From positions 1 to 42,041 of the forward strand of contig QZKS01000043.1 of assembly GCA_003599865.1 (NCBI GenBank): a stretch of 42,041 bases of DNA, given 5' to 3'. The notes below the pieces were generated by a model. It saw only the letters and a program-made list of their open reading frames with translations, ran no database searches and was not told the origin of the DNA. A program made the position numbers and the translations under genes. The stretch comes from Desulfobacteraceae bacterium. Its GTDB lineage: Bacteria; Desulfobacterota; Desulfobacteria; Desulfobacterales; SURF-7. Positions within the stretch are counted from its first letter, which is position 1, and each line of letters begins with the position of its first letter. Shown one piece after another: positions 16,834 to 24,843 of the stretch.

Positions 16834-17256
16834 TCAGGTCTCCATGTTTCTGTTGACCGCTTCCTTTGCAAGATCTTCAAGACGATTAATCAAAAATCGG
16901 GAATCATCAACCGGAAAGGTACTGGTTGTTTTTCCTTTTTCCTCATCAAAGGTATTAAAAACAAAATCTGATTTCTTCGCCTTATTGAAATCAACCTTTC
17001 GACCGATCTCACTTTCCAGCTTATCAACAATTTCCTGATCAAATTCATCCCGGGGGCCGAAATTTGTAATCCTGTCTACAATATCGGCGGCAACCTGATC
17101 AATAATCGCCTGGCGTTTCCCCTGTGTGGAAATGTTAATCTGATCCATAGAGGATTTGCCGCCCAAAGCCCTGCTGCGCTCAAGAAGCCTGCTTTGGGTC
17201 AACTGTTTGGTGTAAACCTTCATTACTTTGTGAATTTGATAAGTTGGAATCTCCAT
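16834..17256 (-). CDS. FlgM-associated hypothetical protein (DVU0524-like)
   Basis: A 140-residue soluble, charged, mostly helical protein starting MEIPTYQIHKVMKVYTKQL, with a central region on hydrolysed-looking Asp/Glu/Lys pairs and the segment FVFNTFDEEKGKTTSTFPV near 97-115. From memory it resembles the protein encoded beside flgM in Desulfovibrio and relatives (DVU0524 family); this needs a search. Function unknown, with a role in flagellar gene control or export inferred from linkage. AAGGAG lies 8 bases before the ATG, and flgM follows after 16 bases. Confidence 0.8.
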   Translation of the reverse strand: MEIPTYQIHKVMKVYTKQLTQSRLLERSRALGGKSSMDQINISTQGKRQAIIDQVAADIVDRITNFGPRDEFDQEIVDKLESEIGRKVDFNKAKKSDFVFNTFDEEKGKTTSTFPVDDSRFLINRLEDLAKEAVNRNMET

Positions 17257-17277
17257 AATGAAATCTCCTTATTGTTG

Positions 17278-17305
17278 GCATCGGAAATCCGGAAAGAAAA
17301 CTTTA
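17278..17305 (-). promoter_or_regulatory. Candidate sigma-28 (FliA) promoter of the flgM operon
   Basis: On the minus strand TAAAGTTT, 12 bases, TCCGATGC. The -35 matches the FliA consensus at all eight positions, and the -10 keeps the CCGAT core of GCCGATAA; the spacer is one base longer than usual (11). The leader would be short, about 15-20 bases, and contains the Shine-Dalgarno of the first gene. A FliA promoter on flgM is expected from other flagellar systems. Confidence 0.45.
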
Positions 17306-17417
17306 GAAAAAAATGTGCTTTTCCCATTAAAAAAGTTTTATCCACCGGTAGACAACACATAAAGTTTCAAATTCACATTTTCAAATTAACAATCCATAAT
17401 TATAAATAAAATATAAT

Positions 17418-17921
17418 TCATTGCGAATATGCCGCCAGAAATATACGAATAAACCGCTCATGACTCTGAAAAGCGATTTCCGGAAGTTCATCCGGATGGA
17501 AACAGGCGATATCCGAAGCATCATCTCCTGCCAAAGGTTCTCCGGAATAATCCAGTACCAGGTATCCGGCCATTAAAACCGATCCGTATCCGGCGCTGGG
17601 ATTCATACTGATACCCAACAATATCTCGAGCTTGCCATCGATATTGGTTTCCTCTTTTAATTCACGCAAGGCTGCCTCTTCCGGAGTTTCATCCAATTCC
17701 ATAAAACCTCCCGGCAGGCACCAGTATCCGATTTTCGGTTCCACACTCCGCTTGACCAGCCAGATTTTGTTCTGGCTGTCCGCAACCACAACACAGGTTG
17801 CCGGAACCGGATTTTCATAGATCGGCTCCTTGCATGTTTTGCAATACCGACGGACCTTCCCTTCAATATGCTGATCCACCAGCCTGTTTCCGCAGTAGTG
17901 ACAGAATCGTTTCAGTCTCAT
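17418..17921 (-). CDS. Nudix hydrolase with N-terminal zinc ribbon
   Basis: A 167-residue protein. The N-terminal ribbon has two Cys pairs (FCHYCG near 7-10, YCKTCK near 27-30), as in NudC-like proteins. The Nudix box GGFMELDETPEEAALRELKEET lies near residues 70-92 and holds the REL..EE catalytic core; the usual Gly after EET is Asn here. This architecture is common in NUDIX enzymes annotated as ADP-ribose or NADH pyrophosphatases, but the substrate cannot be fixed. It lies 39 bases after the aldolase gene and probably shares its transcript. Confidence 0.88.
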   Translation of the reverse strand: MRLKRFCHYCGNRLVDQHIEGKVRRYCKTCKEPIYENPVPATCVVVADSQNKIWLVKRSVEPKIGYWCLPGGFMELDETPEEAALRELKEETNIDGKLEILLGISMNPSAGYGSVLMAGYLVLDYSGEPLAGDDASDIACFHPDELPEIAFQSHERFIRIFLAAYSQ

Positions 17922-17960
17922 CCGAATTACAATTATGCGTTTAAAGATTGGAGAAAAAGG

Positions 17961-19253
17961 CTAATCATCAAAATTCCCTGCCGTCCCTTTATCACTGTCA
18001 ATAGCCGCTGCTTTTTCCCTGATTTTTTCGGGTGTCCAGTTCTTCGGATCTTCAATCCGTTCTGCTTTGGGGCCCGGATCATATGATCCGGTGTCATTGA
18101 TCAACCGGATTGCCGTCGGAGCCGTATTTTCCGCATTGAATACCGTTACCAGCATATTATAGACAAAATCTTCAACCCTCTTGACCATCCGGTCCCTGAC
18201 GGATTTCGGCTGACCCAAAAATTTATTCTCAAACGGCAGATTCAGCTTTTTGAAGTTTCCTCCCTTGATGCCCTTTTCTTTTGCAAAAGAAAGCATGGAC
18301 GCCCACACTTCTTCGGTAACACCTTCATTTTTGACCTTTATGAAATTTCCGTCCGGATCGAGAATGGCATTGCCGTAATCATTGACCTCAAGCCCCCAGG
18401 AAATCATCTGAAGAGCCGTGGCCACGTTTGCCTTGGTGGTTCTTGTCCTGGCTGCGATCTCCCGGAGACGGTCGGAACTGTTACCCGATGTGCCGTGCTG
18501 TGCTCCGGAAACGTGGTATCTGGAAATCGCCTCGTGAATCTCCGCTGTCAATCCGACCTGAATTCCCTGTGCACTTTCTTCAATCCCATGGGTTGTTCCG
18601 TTATTCAGAGCAATCCAGTCCGGGAATATATTATGCGCATTCAAACCGGCGATCAGGAAAACCGCCTCCTCCTTTGTCGACAAACCCTCTTTTCCCTTAA
18701 TCTCCCCGATTTCCGTTTCCAATCCGGCCCATTCGGGTATATAGGGACGCAGAGCAATATTCGCATTCAGATTTTTATCATCCGGCATATGGGATGCATC
18801 AATGGCAATGGATGTGATTCCGGCCTCAAACATGGTGGGGATTTCCACTTTTGCAAACGCCAGATCATTCTCTTTCTTGATTCCATAATGATCTGCATGA
18901 ATCGCTACCGGGATTGTGATTCCCAATTCATTGCACAGGGCATCCACCTGTCTTGCGATGTTCCAGTAATTCACCGCACAATAGGCATCGGCTCCGCCCT
19001 CGGATCTTGCGATTTCGATGATAATGGAAGCATTCGCCCGCTGTGCTGCCTGCAAGGCGCCGCGGATCACAAAAATGCTTCGGCCGTTTGCCGCAATCGT
19101 AATCGCTTTTCCTTTTGCAATCATTGCCCGGTCAATAAACCGGCCGCTGACAATCAAGGCTCTTGAGTGGGGAAACAGTTTTTGGATATTGGGCGGTCTT
19201 CCGACCTGCAATGCCTGTTCGAAATCTTTAGGATTGATGGTATTATCCGACAT
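17961..19253 (-). CDS. fba: Class II (zinc) fructose-bisphosphate aldolase, long form
   Basis: Cleaves or forms fructose 1,6-bisphosphate in glycolysis/gluconeogenesis. The 430 residues exceed the about 350 of E. coli FbaA but fit a longer bacterial class II subgroup. The zinc motif AIHADHYG (HxDH) lies near residue 119, and the TSIAIDASHMPDD loop near 147. NNGTTHG and GAQHGTSGNSSD near 220-260 supply the further metal and phosphate-binding residues. AAGGAGG stands 7 bases before the ATG. The Nudix gene follows. The upstream 261 bases hold its promoter region, in which I see no convincing sigma-70 pair. Confidence 0.9.
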   Translation of the reverse strand: MSDNTINPKDFEQALQVGRPPNIQKLFPHSRALIVSGRFIDRAMIAKGKAITIAANGRSIFVIRGALQAAQRANASIIIEIARSEGGADAYCAVNYWNIARQVDALCNELGITIPVAIHADHYGIKKENDLAFAKVEIPTMFEAGITSIAIDASHMPDDKNLNANIALRPYIPEWAGLETEIGEIKGKEGLSTKEEAVFLIAGLNAHNIFPDWIALNNGTTHGIEESAQGIQVGLTAEIHEAISRYHVSGAQHGTSGNSSDRLREIAARTRTTKANVATALQMISWGLEVNDYGNAILDPDGNFIKVKNEGVTEEVWASMLSFAKEKGIKGGNFKKLNLPFENKFLGQPKSVRDRMVKRVEDFVYNMLVTVFNAENTAPTAIRLINDTGSYDPGPKAERIEDPKNWTPEKIREKAAAIDSDKGTAGNFDD

Positions 19254-19514
19254 AGGCGAACCTCCTTATGGTACCAAAGTGATTTCTGTTATCTTTCCCG
19301 GAGTTGAAGCAGATGTTGCGGAAAAGGCTCGTTTTGAAAAGATACTATATCCTATCAATGGAAATCCGATTTTTTTTTAACGTCACGACGATATGATCAT
19401 GGAATTTCTGCCGTTCCTATGGTTTCCCACTCTATAGAGGAAATTCAAATCAAATGCAAACAAAACAACGGGAAAGACCTGCCTGAAACAAAATGATATC
19501 GGTTATGGTATTCT

Positions 19515-19880
19515 CTATTTTGGTTCAATAGTAAAATTTTGTACCCGGACAGCCATTGCCTTTTGAGCCAGGTGCTTTTGCAAGATCTGGTATATGGAAT
19601 TTGCTGTTTTATGTTCCCCGAGTGAGGACAGCTCTTCCGCGCTTTTTCGGGAAAATACCAGGTAAAGTGCATATTGAATGGTCTCCAGTTTGTTCCGGAG
19701 TTCTTCCACACCGGCCTGATCCTGGAAATCAACCTCAACAACCATGCTGACCTTCCCCCCCCCGAGCAAACGTGAAGTGACATCAAATGAAAAATGCTGA
19801 CGCTGTGAACAGGATACGGAACCAAAAACCAGGATGATCATAACAATATGGATAAGCCGGACCTTATAATGTTTTTTCAT
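19515..19880 (-). CDS. Small predicted lipoprotein with FliL-like C-terminus
   Basis: 121 residues. A basic start (MKKHYKVRLIH), hydrophobic stretch IVMIILVFGSVS and then Cys24 suggest a lipoprotein signal peptide, although the -3 position (Ser) is not the usual Leu. The mature part has a beta-like segment (VSMVVEVDF), a helical region (ELRNKLETIQYALYLVFSRKSAEELSS), and ends AVRVQNFTIEPK. This order and spacing recall the FliL C-terminal domain (RDAI..LSSKT..EL, then V..V.FT.F.I). FliL is normally a membrane-anchored flagellar-motor protein, so this would be a lipid-anchored relative. The resemblance is by eye only. AAGGGG lies about 11 bases before the ATG. Confidence 0.7.
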   Translation of the reverse strand: MKKHYKVRLIHIVMIILVFGSVSCSQRQHFSFDVTSRLLGGGKVSMVVEVDFQDQAGVEELRNKLETIQYALYLVFSRKSAEELSSLGEHKTANSIYQILQKHLAQKAMAVRVQNFTIEPK

Positions 19881-20325
19881 GAAAAAATGCCCCTTGTGTT
19901 AAGTAAAATATCAAATCCCGGCATCTTCATGCCGGGATGTCATTATCCATTCAGACGGTTTGCCGGTTCAGATACCGGAAGGCGAAAATTTCGTGACAAA
20001 TAAATCCAACTTATTGTAAAAAGATGGTGATAGATAAATGGTGATGGCACGCTTTGATTGATTTTTTCCGTTGCACGGAAACAGAAATTATATACCACAG
20101 TGAGGGGCACTGTTAAAGTAATGTTTTGAAAAAAAGGTTAATCGCAAAAAACAATCGACAGCCGCTTACTTGATATCTTGCATCTTGGGCTTGCTTTCCT
20201 CCTGATACTGCATATTATTTATGCTTATGGTAACAAAAGGCTGAAAAAACGTTAATTCAATTAAAAACCAATCAGTTCCGCTTGCGTCCGGAATGCCGGC
20301 CAGGCGGACGGGGACAAATAAAAAG
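19881..20325. other. 445-base intergenic region
   Basis: No gene seen. It contains the 10-bp-stem hairpin at 19915-19938, a short TTTCCG/CGGAAA dyad near 20065-20082, AT-rich leader sequence and the divergent promoters expected for the lipoprotein gene (minus) and the CoA-transferase gene (plus). No promoter element is clear enough to name. Confidence 0.5.
19915..19938. repeat. Perfect inverted repeat (hairpin) upstream of the lipoprotein gene
   Basis: ATCCCGGCAT, CTTC loop, ATGCCGGGAT: a perfect 10-bp stem with a tetraloop 35 bases upstream of the lipoprotein start. No U-tract follows in the plus direction and only a poor one in the minus direction. It could be an attenuator, an operator or a transcript-stabilising element. 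Confidence 0.45.
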
Positions 20326-22227
20326 ATGACAAACAAACCCAAATGCGACTTGAAAACAAATGAAGAAAGCCATCTCAACTGGGAAGACAGGATTGTCACA
20401 CCTGACGAGGTTCTGGCCAAAATCCAACCCGGCATGAGCATTTTTATCGGGACAGGTGTATCGGAACCAAGAACGCTTGTAAAAAAACTCATGTCATCCG
20501 GTAAAGGAAACCTTCAGGATCTTGAATTGATTCAGGTTGTCAGTCTTGGGGATGCAATATCCCTCAAGGAATTACGGAACCAGAAATACCGGTTAAAGAC
20601 TTTTTTTTCCGGATGGGTTGCCAGTGAAGCGATCACAACCGGTATGGTGGACCTGATTCCCAGCCGTTTTTCGATGATCCCGAAACTCATCTCATCACGC
20701 CAGATCCCCATTGACGTCGCCTTCATTCAGATCAGCCCCCCCAACGAAGCCGGTTATTGCAGCCTCGGCCTTTCCGTTGATGTCGCGCATGAAGCCATTG
20801 CACAGGCACCCCTGGTTGTCGGTGAAATCAATCGGGATATTCCGATAACATATGGAGATACATTCTTTCCGGTTTCTGAATTTGACATGCTCATCCAATC
20901 AACAGAGCCTCCCATCTATTTTCCAAGATGGCCGATTGATGATATCTACGACAAGGTCGCAGAAAATGTTGCCTCCGTGATCCTGGACGGCAGCTGCATT
21001 TTTTTCTCCATAGGGCCTCTGTATGAAGCCTTGAGTTGCCATCTCAGCCACAAAAGGAACCTGGGTGTCCACACCCCTTTCTTTACCGACGCGCTCATGG
21101 ACCTGGTGAAAAGCGGTGCCGTAACCAACCGGAACAAAGCCACATTCCGGGGAAAATCCGTAGCCTCCTATGCCTTCGGCACCAAGGAGCTTTTTTCCTG
21201 GCTGCACCGCAACCCGATTGTCGAATTTCAGAGTGTCGACAAAGTGTTTGACTCCCGGGAAATCGGAAAGAATCCCGGATTTGTTTGTATCCTGCCGGCC
21301 CGAAAAGTGGATCTTTCCGGGCGGATCGCGCTCCATTACGGCAAAGGGAATGTAACCGCCGGCCCTGGTGAAGCCATGGATTTTTTTAATGGGGCTGAAA
21401 TTTCAAGGGGAGGCTACTCGGTATTTGCACTCCCGAGCCGCAACCTGAAGCAGGAATCCAATATCAAGATCAGCGTTGAAAACTACCACAATCTTTTCAA
21501 TGTCAGGGAATCCGTCAACATGGTGGTGACCGAATACGGTGTCGCAAACCTTGCCGGCCGGACCCTGCGGGAACGTGCGCAGGCGCTGATTGAAATTGCA
21601 CACCCGAACGATCGCGAGGAGCTGATTCAACAGGCCAAAGAGCAAAAGATCATCTATCAGGACCAGATTTTTATCGCCGAAGCAGCCAGCTTCTACCCAT
21701 CGGAAGTTGCGACAAAACACACCTTCAAGGGGGGAATCGAGGTCCGGTTCAGGGCGATCCGGCCTTCCGATGAAGAAGAGATGCGGAAACTGTTTTACCG
21801 TTTTTCAGACGAAGCGGTTTATTATCGCTATTTTGCCAAAATCAAGGCCATGCCGCACTCAAAAATGCAATCCTATGTAAACGTGGATTATCGAACCACC
21901 ATGTCCATTGTCGGGGTGGTTGGTGATCCCGGACAAGGGAAAATCATCTCCGAGGCAAGATTTATCAAAGACAAGAACAAGCCGCCGTTTGCGGATGTCG
22001 CCTTTATTGTTGATGAGGAGTACCATGGTATCGGAATCGCATCATACCTCTATAAGATGCTGATCCGGATTGCAAAAGATCGCGGCATTCATGGTTTTAC
22101 AGCCGATGTTCTGGCTTCGAACACCGCAATGATGAAGGTGTTTGCAAAAGGCGGGACGGTAAAGGCAGAGCTGGATTATGGAACATATTCACTCAAAATT
22201 CCGTTTGATCCGGATATCATCGAATAA
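20326..22227 (+). CDS. Acetyl-CoA hydrolase/CoA-transferase fused to a GNAT acetyltransferase domain
   Basis: A 633-residue two-domain protein. The N-terminal part (about 15-465) is a class I CoA-transferase of the acetyl-CoA hydrolase/4-hydroxybutyrate CoA-transferase type: MSIFIGTGVSEP, IDVAFIQISPPNEAGYCSLGLSVD, and the C-terminal motif VVTEYGVANLAGRTLRERA. The C-terminal part (about 470-630) is a GNAT domain, with VRFRAIRPSDEEEMRKLF and DVAFIVDEEYHGIGIASYLYK, in which the acetyl-CoA-binding pattern is shifted to GIGIAS. A fusion suggests CoA-metabolite transfer linked to protein or small-molecule acylation. ATG 20326 is used; ATG 20293 in frame gives 644 residues, and neither has a strong Shine-Dalgarno. 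It converges with the PilZ gene, 25 bases apart. Confidence 0.86.
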   Translation: MTNKPKCDLKTNEESHLNWEDRIVTPDEVLAKIQPGMSIFIGTGVSEPRTLVKKLMSSGKGNLQDLELIQVVSLGDAISLKELRNQKYRLKTFFSGWVASEAITTGMVDLIPSRFSMIPKLISSRQIPIDVAFIQISPPNEAGYCSLGLSVDVAHEAIAQAPLVVGEINRDIPITYGDTFFPVSEFDMLIQSTEPPIYFPRWPIDDIYDKVAENVASVILDGSCIFFSIGPLYEALSCHLSHKRNLGVHTPFFTDALMDLVKSGAVTNRNKATFRGKSVASYAFGTKELFSWLHRNPIVEFQSVDKVFDSREIGKNPGFVCILPARKVDLSGRIALHYGKGNVTAGPGEAMDFFNGAEISRGGYSVFALPSRNLKQESNIKISVENYHNLFNVRESVNMVVTEYGVANLAGRTLRERAQALIEIAHPNDREELIQQAKEQKIIYQDQIFIAEAASFYPSEVATKHTFKGGIEVRFRAIRPSDEEEMRKLFYRFSDEAVYYRYFAKIKAMPHSKMQSYVNVDYRTTMSIVGVVGDPGQGKIISEARFIKDKNKPPFADVAFIVDEEYHGIGIASYLYKMLIRIAKDRGIHGFTADVLASNTAMMKVFAKGGTVKAELDYGTYSLKIPFDPDIIE

Positions 22228-22252
22228 ACAATACAACATATTTTGGGATTGC

Positions 22253-22570
22253 TTACAGCAAAACAGGTTCGAAATAATTCACACCGATTCGGAAGGTTGC
22301 CGGTCCTCCGTCTCTTCTCTCCTGGCACCACCGGACCTGGGCATGATATCTCTTGCGGCACTCGGGTGGTGAGGAGTCGGATGAATAGTTTGTCATTTTA
22401 ATGTAGACTTCGACACCTTTTGGGATGGCATAGTTGGTTTCAAAACACATCCCGCCCATGCTGTGGTTATGAATAACCGCTACATAATAATCATTTGTAT
22501 TACAATACTCGTATGTAACCGGTGCCCGATAGATAAACCGTTTATACGCCCGTTGCTCTACAGCGACCAT
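22253..22570 (-). CDS. PilZ-domain protein (probable c-di-GMP receptor)
   Basis: 105 residues making up a single PilZ domain. The N-terminal arginine motif appears as QRAYKRF (RxxxR at 7-11), and the second motif as NHSMGGMCFET near 35-45, matching [D/N]xSxxG. Both contact cyclic di-GMP in characterised family members. No other domain is present, so it should act as an adaptor that changes partner contacts on binding the messenger. GGAAGGGG lies 6 bases before the ATG. No neighbour names its target, though flagellar genes lie 5 kb away. Confidence 0.85.
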   Translation of the reverse strand: MVAVEQRAYKRFIYRAPVTYEYCNTNDYYVAVIHNHSMGGMCFETNYAIPKGVEVYIKMTNYSSDSSPPECRKRYHAQVRWCQERRDGGPATFRIGVNYFEPVLL

Positions 22571-22779
22571 TTTAAACCCCTTCCAGTATATTCCGACTGC
22601 CCGTAAGGAAACGCTGTTCCATTTTAACCTGTACGGATAAAAAAAGCATGCCGATGCATCGGTTGAACCAGCCTCACATTAAAAGATTGTTGATTGTGTG
22701 TCAAGAGAAGAAATTATACAATATATGGTATGTGGAAAATGATCGGGGAATGGATCAAATCAAAAAAAATTCTCAACCG

Positions 22780-23127
22780 TCACCCTTTGTAAGAAATCAT
22801 GAACGTTTTTAATTGTTCACAGGAATCCGACAGTTCTTCCAGCAGGCGCGCAGCCCCTTCAAAATCACCTTTTTTTCCTTTTTGCTCAAGTTTTGACGCT
22901 ATATCAGCAGGTTTGGCTGCGGCCAGATATCGTAAGGAGCCTTTAATTTTATGGGCTTGCGAATCAAGCCCTTGCGCGTTGCCTGTTGCAATTGAATGCG
23001 CAATGCTTTTTAGCATCCCGGGATACTCATTCACAAAATCATTAAAACAATCCTGAATCAGTTCCGTATCATGATCCATGATTTCCAAAATTTCTTCCAT
23101 ATCAATCAGGTCCGTTTTTTCCGTCAT
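22780..23127 (-). CDS. Stand-alone HPt phosphotransfer protein
   Basis: 115 residues, all within a histidine phosphotransfer domain. The phospho-accepting His is in SQAHKIKGSLRYLAA near residue 58, where the HxxKG pattern is intact. ATG 23127 (MTEKTDLIDM) is chosen because GAGGAGGGT lies a few bases upstream; the longer frame to 23238 has a basic, unlikely extension. Such proteins relay phosphate between a hybrid kinase and a response regulator. No hybrid kinase lies nearby, so its partner is encoded elsewhere. On the minus strand a weak hairpin followed by seven Ts lies about 130 bases downstream (near 22639-22657). Confidence 0.85.
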   Translation of the reverse strand: MTEKTDLIDMEEILEIMDHDTELIQDCFNDFVNEYPGMLKSIAHSIATGNAQGLDSQAHKIKGSLRYLAAAKPADIASKLEQKGKKGDFEGAARLLEELSDSCEQLKTFMISYKG

Positions 23128-23351
23128 AACCACCCTCCTCAACTGATGATTTGTTTTTTTTCCAATGCGTGTAAAATATACCATAAATAAAAATTTCCGT
23201 ACAGCGTTCCTTATTTTCATGAAAAAAACCATTTTCATAATTCTTGTCTGCTTGTTTTCAATGATGTATAGTTGTCGGGCCGTCCTGATTCGCGCCCGGA
23301 ACGGATTCGGAATGGGTTGTTAAATACAAATCATATTATGTGGTTATTATA

Positions 23352-24761
23352 ATGCTGTTACAGATTCAGATCATTTTCCTCGCCATGACCATTGCTTTTG
23401 TTTCATCCGCATCAGCATCCGGTGAAAAACCCGATACGATAAAAAAAACCGCCGGCAGCAGCAATCCGATGCCTGATAAAAACCAGTCCATAGATGTGAT
23501 GAAAAATGACCTCATTGACGGCAAGACGAACGATCTTGATACAATTGAAACGGATTTGTTAATCGGCACCTATAGTAAAACCATCGAATTGAACCCCGGG
23601 GATGCCGCCGCCTATCATAGTCGAGGACTGGTATGGTTTGATAAAGGTGAGTATGAACAGGCGATAAAAGATTATTCCAAAGCGGTGGAACTGAAACCGG
23701 AATATGCGGAGGCCTACAGCAACAGAGGGTCTGCCTGGAGTAAAAAAGGTAATCAAGAACAAGCCATATCGGATTTCAACAAAGCGATCTCTTTGGATCC
23801 AAATCTTGCAACCGCTTATTATGGAAGAGGAATGGTGTTAAACAGCAAAGGCAACTGTTACCGGGCAATTGCGGACTATAATCAGGCAATAAAAATCAAT
23901 CCTGATTTTGCTCAGGCATATAACCAAAGGGGCATATCCTGGGACAACAAAAAACAGATTGATCGATCCATTGCCGATTACAGCAAAACACTGGAGATCG
24001 ACCCCCAGTATGCCGCGGCATACTTCAACCGGGCACTGGCATGGGGGAAAAAGGAAGAGCATGACAAGGCCATAAACGATTTTTCCAAGGCACTGGAGAT
24101 ATTTCCGAATCATAGTTTGACATATATTCAAAGAGGCATTCATCTCACAAAAACAAAAGAGTATGATATGGCGATTCAGGATTTTAACAAGGCACTGGAG
24201 ATTGATCCTCTCGCTGCCGATGCCCATGTCAAACGCGGAATCGTCCTGGGGTTGCAAAATAACCATGAACAGGCTGTCAAGGATTTTACCGAGGCGCTGG
24301 GAATAAAGCCGGACCATGCAGAGGCCTACTTCAATCGGGGGCTTTCATGGGAAGCGCTGGGAGATCATGAAAAAGCCCTTGCCGATAACGTCAAGGCAGG
24401 ATCTCTGGATTCTCGATATGCAACGGCTCCCAGTGAAAACCTGACAGAAGAAAAAACAAAGGATGAGAATCAAAAAAGTTATAAAATCGCTCATCAGGCG
24501 AAAAGCTATCTGCAGAAAGGGATTCTCCTGAATAAAGAGGGGAAATACGATCTGGCCATTGATGAATTTAACAGGGTAATCAAAAGCCATCCTGATTTTG
24601 CTTCCGGATATTTTTACAAAGGTCTTGCTTTATTTCATAACCATGAGCCCCAGAAAGCGCTCGACAATTTTAAAAAAGCCCTGGATCTTGATCCGAAAAA
24701 CACTGCCTATATCAAAATCATCTCCAATATGGATAAGAAAGACAAGTTGCCTTCAAAATAA
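23352..24761 (+). CDS. Exported TPR-repeat protein
   Basis: 469 residues. A hydrophobic N-terminus (MLLQIQIIFLAMTIAFVSSASA) resembles a signal peptide with likely cleavage after SASA, but lacks basic residues in the n-region. A polar linker of about 50 residues follows, then nine to ten tandem 34-residue TPR units from about 70 to 360, each with the pattern AYxxRGxxxxxxxxxxxAIxDxxKAxExxP, a gap of about 40 charged residues, and two more units at the C-terminus (about 385-455). TPR solenoids bind protein partners; a periplasmic scaffold is likely. The start could also be GTG 23340; no Shine-Dalgarno decides. It is divergent from the HPt gene. Confidence 0.85.
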   Translation: MLLQIQIIFLAMTIAFVSSASASGEKPDTIKKTAGSSNPMPDKNQSIDVMKNDLIDGKTNDLDTIETDLLIGTYSKTIELNPGDAAAYHSRGLVWFDKGEYEQAIKDYSKAVELKPEYAEAYSNRGSAWSKKGNQEQAISDFNKAISLDPNLATAYYGRGMVLNSKGNCYRAIADYNQAIKINPDFAQAYNQRGISWDNKKQIDRSIADYSKTLEIDPQYAAAYFNRALAWGKKEEHDKAINDFSKALEIFPNHSLTYIQRGIHLTKTKEYDMAIQDFNKALEIDPLAADAHVKRGIVLGLQNNHEQAVKDFTEALGIKPDHAEAYFNRGLSWEALGDHEKALADNVKAGSLDSRYATAPSENLTEEKTKDENQKSYKIAHQAKSYLQKGILLNKEGKYDLAIDEFNRVIKSHPDFASGYFYKGLALFHNHEPQKALDNFKKALDLDPKNTAYIKIISNMDKKDKLPSK

Positions 24762-24843
24762 AAATCAGACATTATATTTATTACAATCTTTATCTTTCCG
24801 TTTGAACCATTTCAGTATCCATTCAGGTGTGAAAGGATAATCA

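Noticed and set aside
22639-22662. CCGATGCATCGG palindrome plus T-run as a strong terminator of the HPt gene
   Set aside because: The hairpin that would adjoin the T-run has only a 4-bp stem, and the 12-bp palindrome has no loop; too weak to call.
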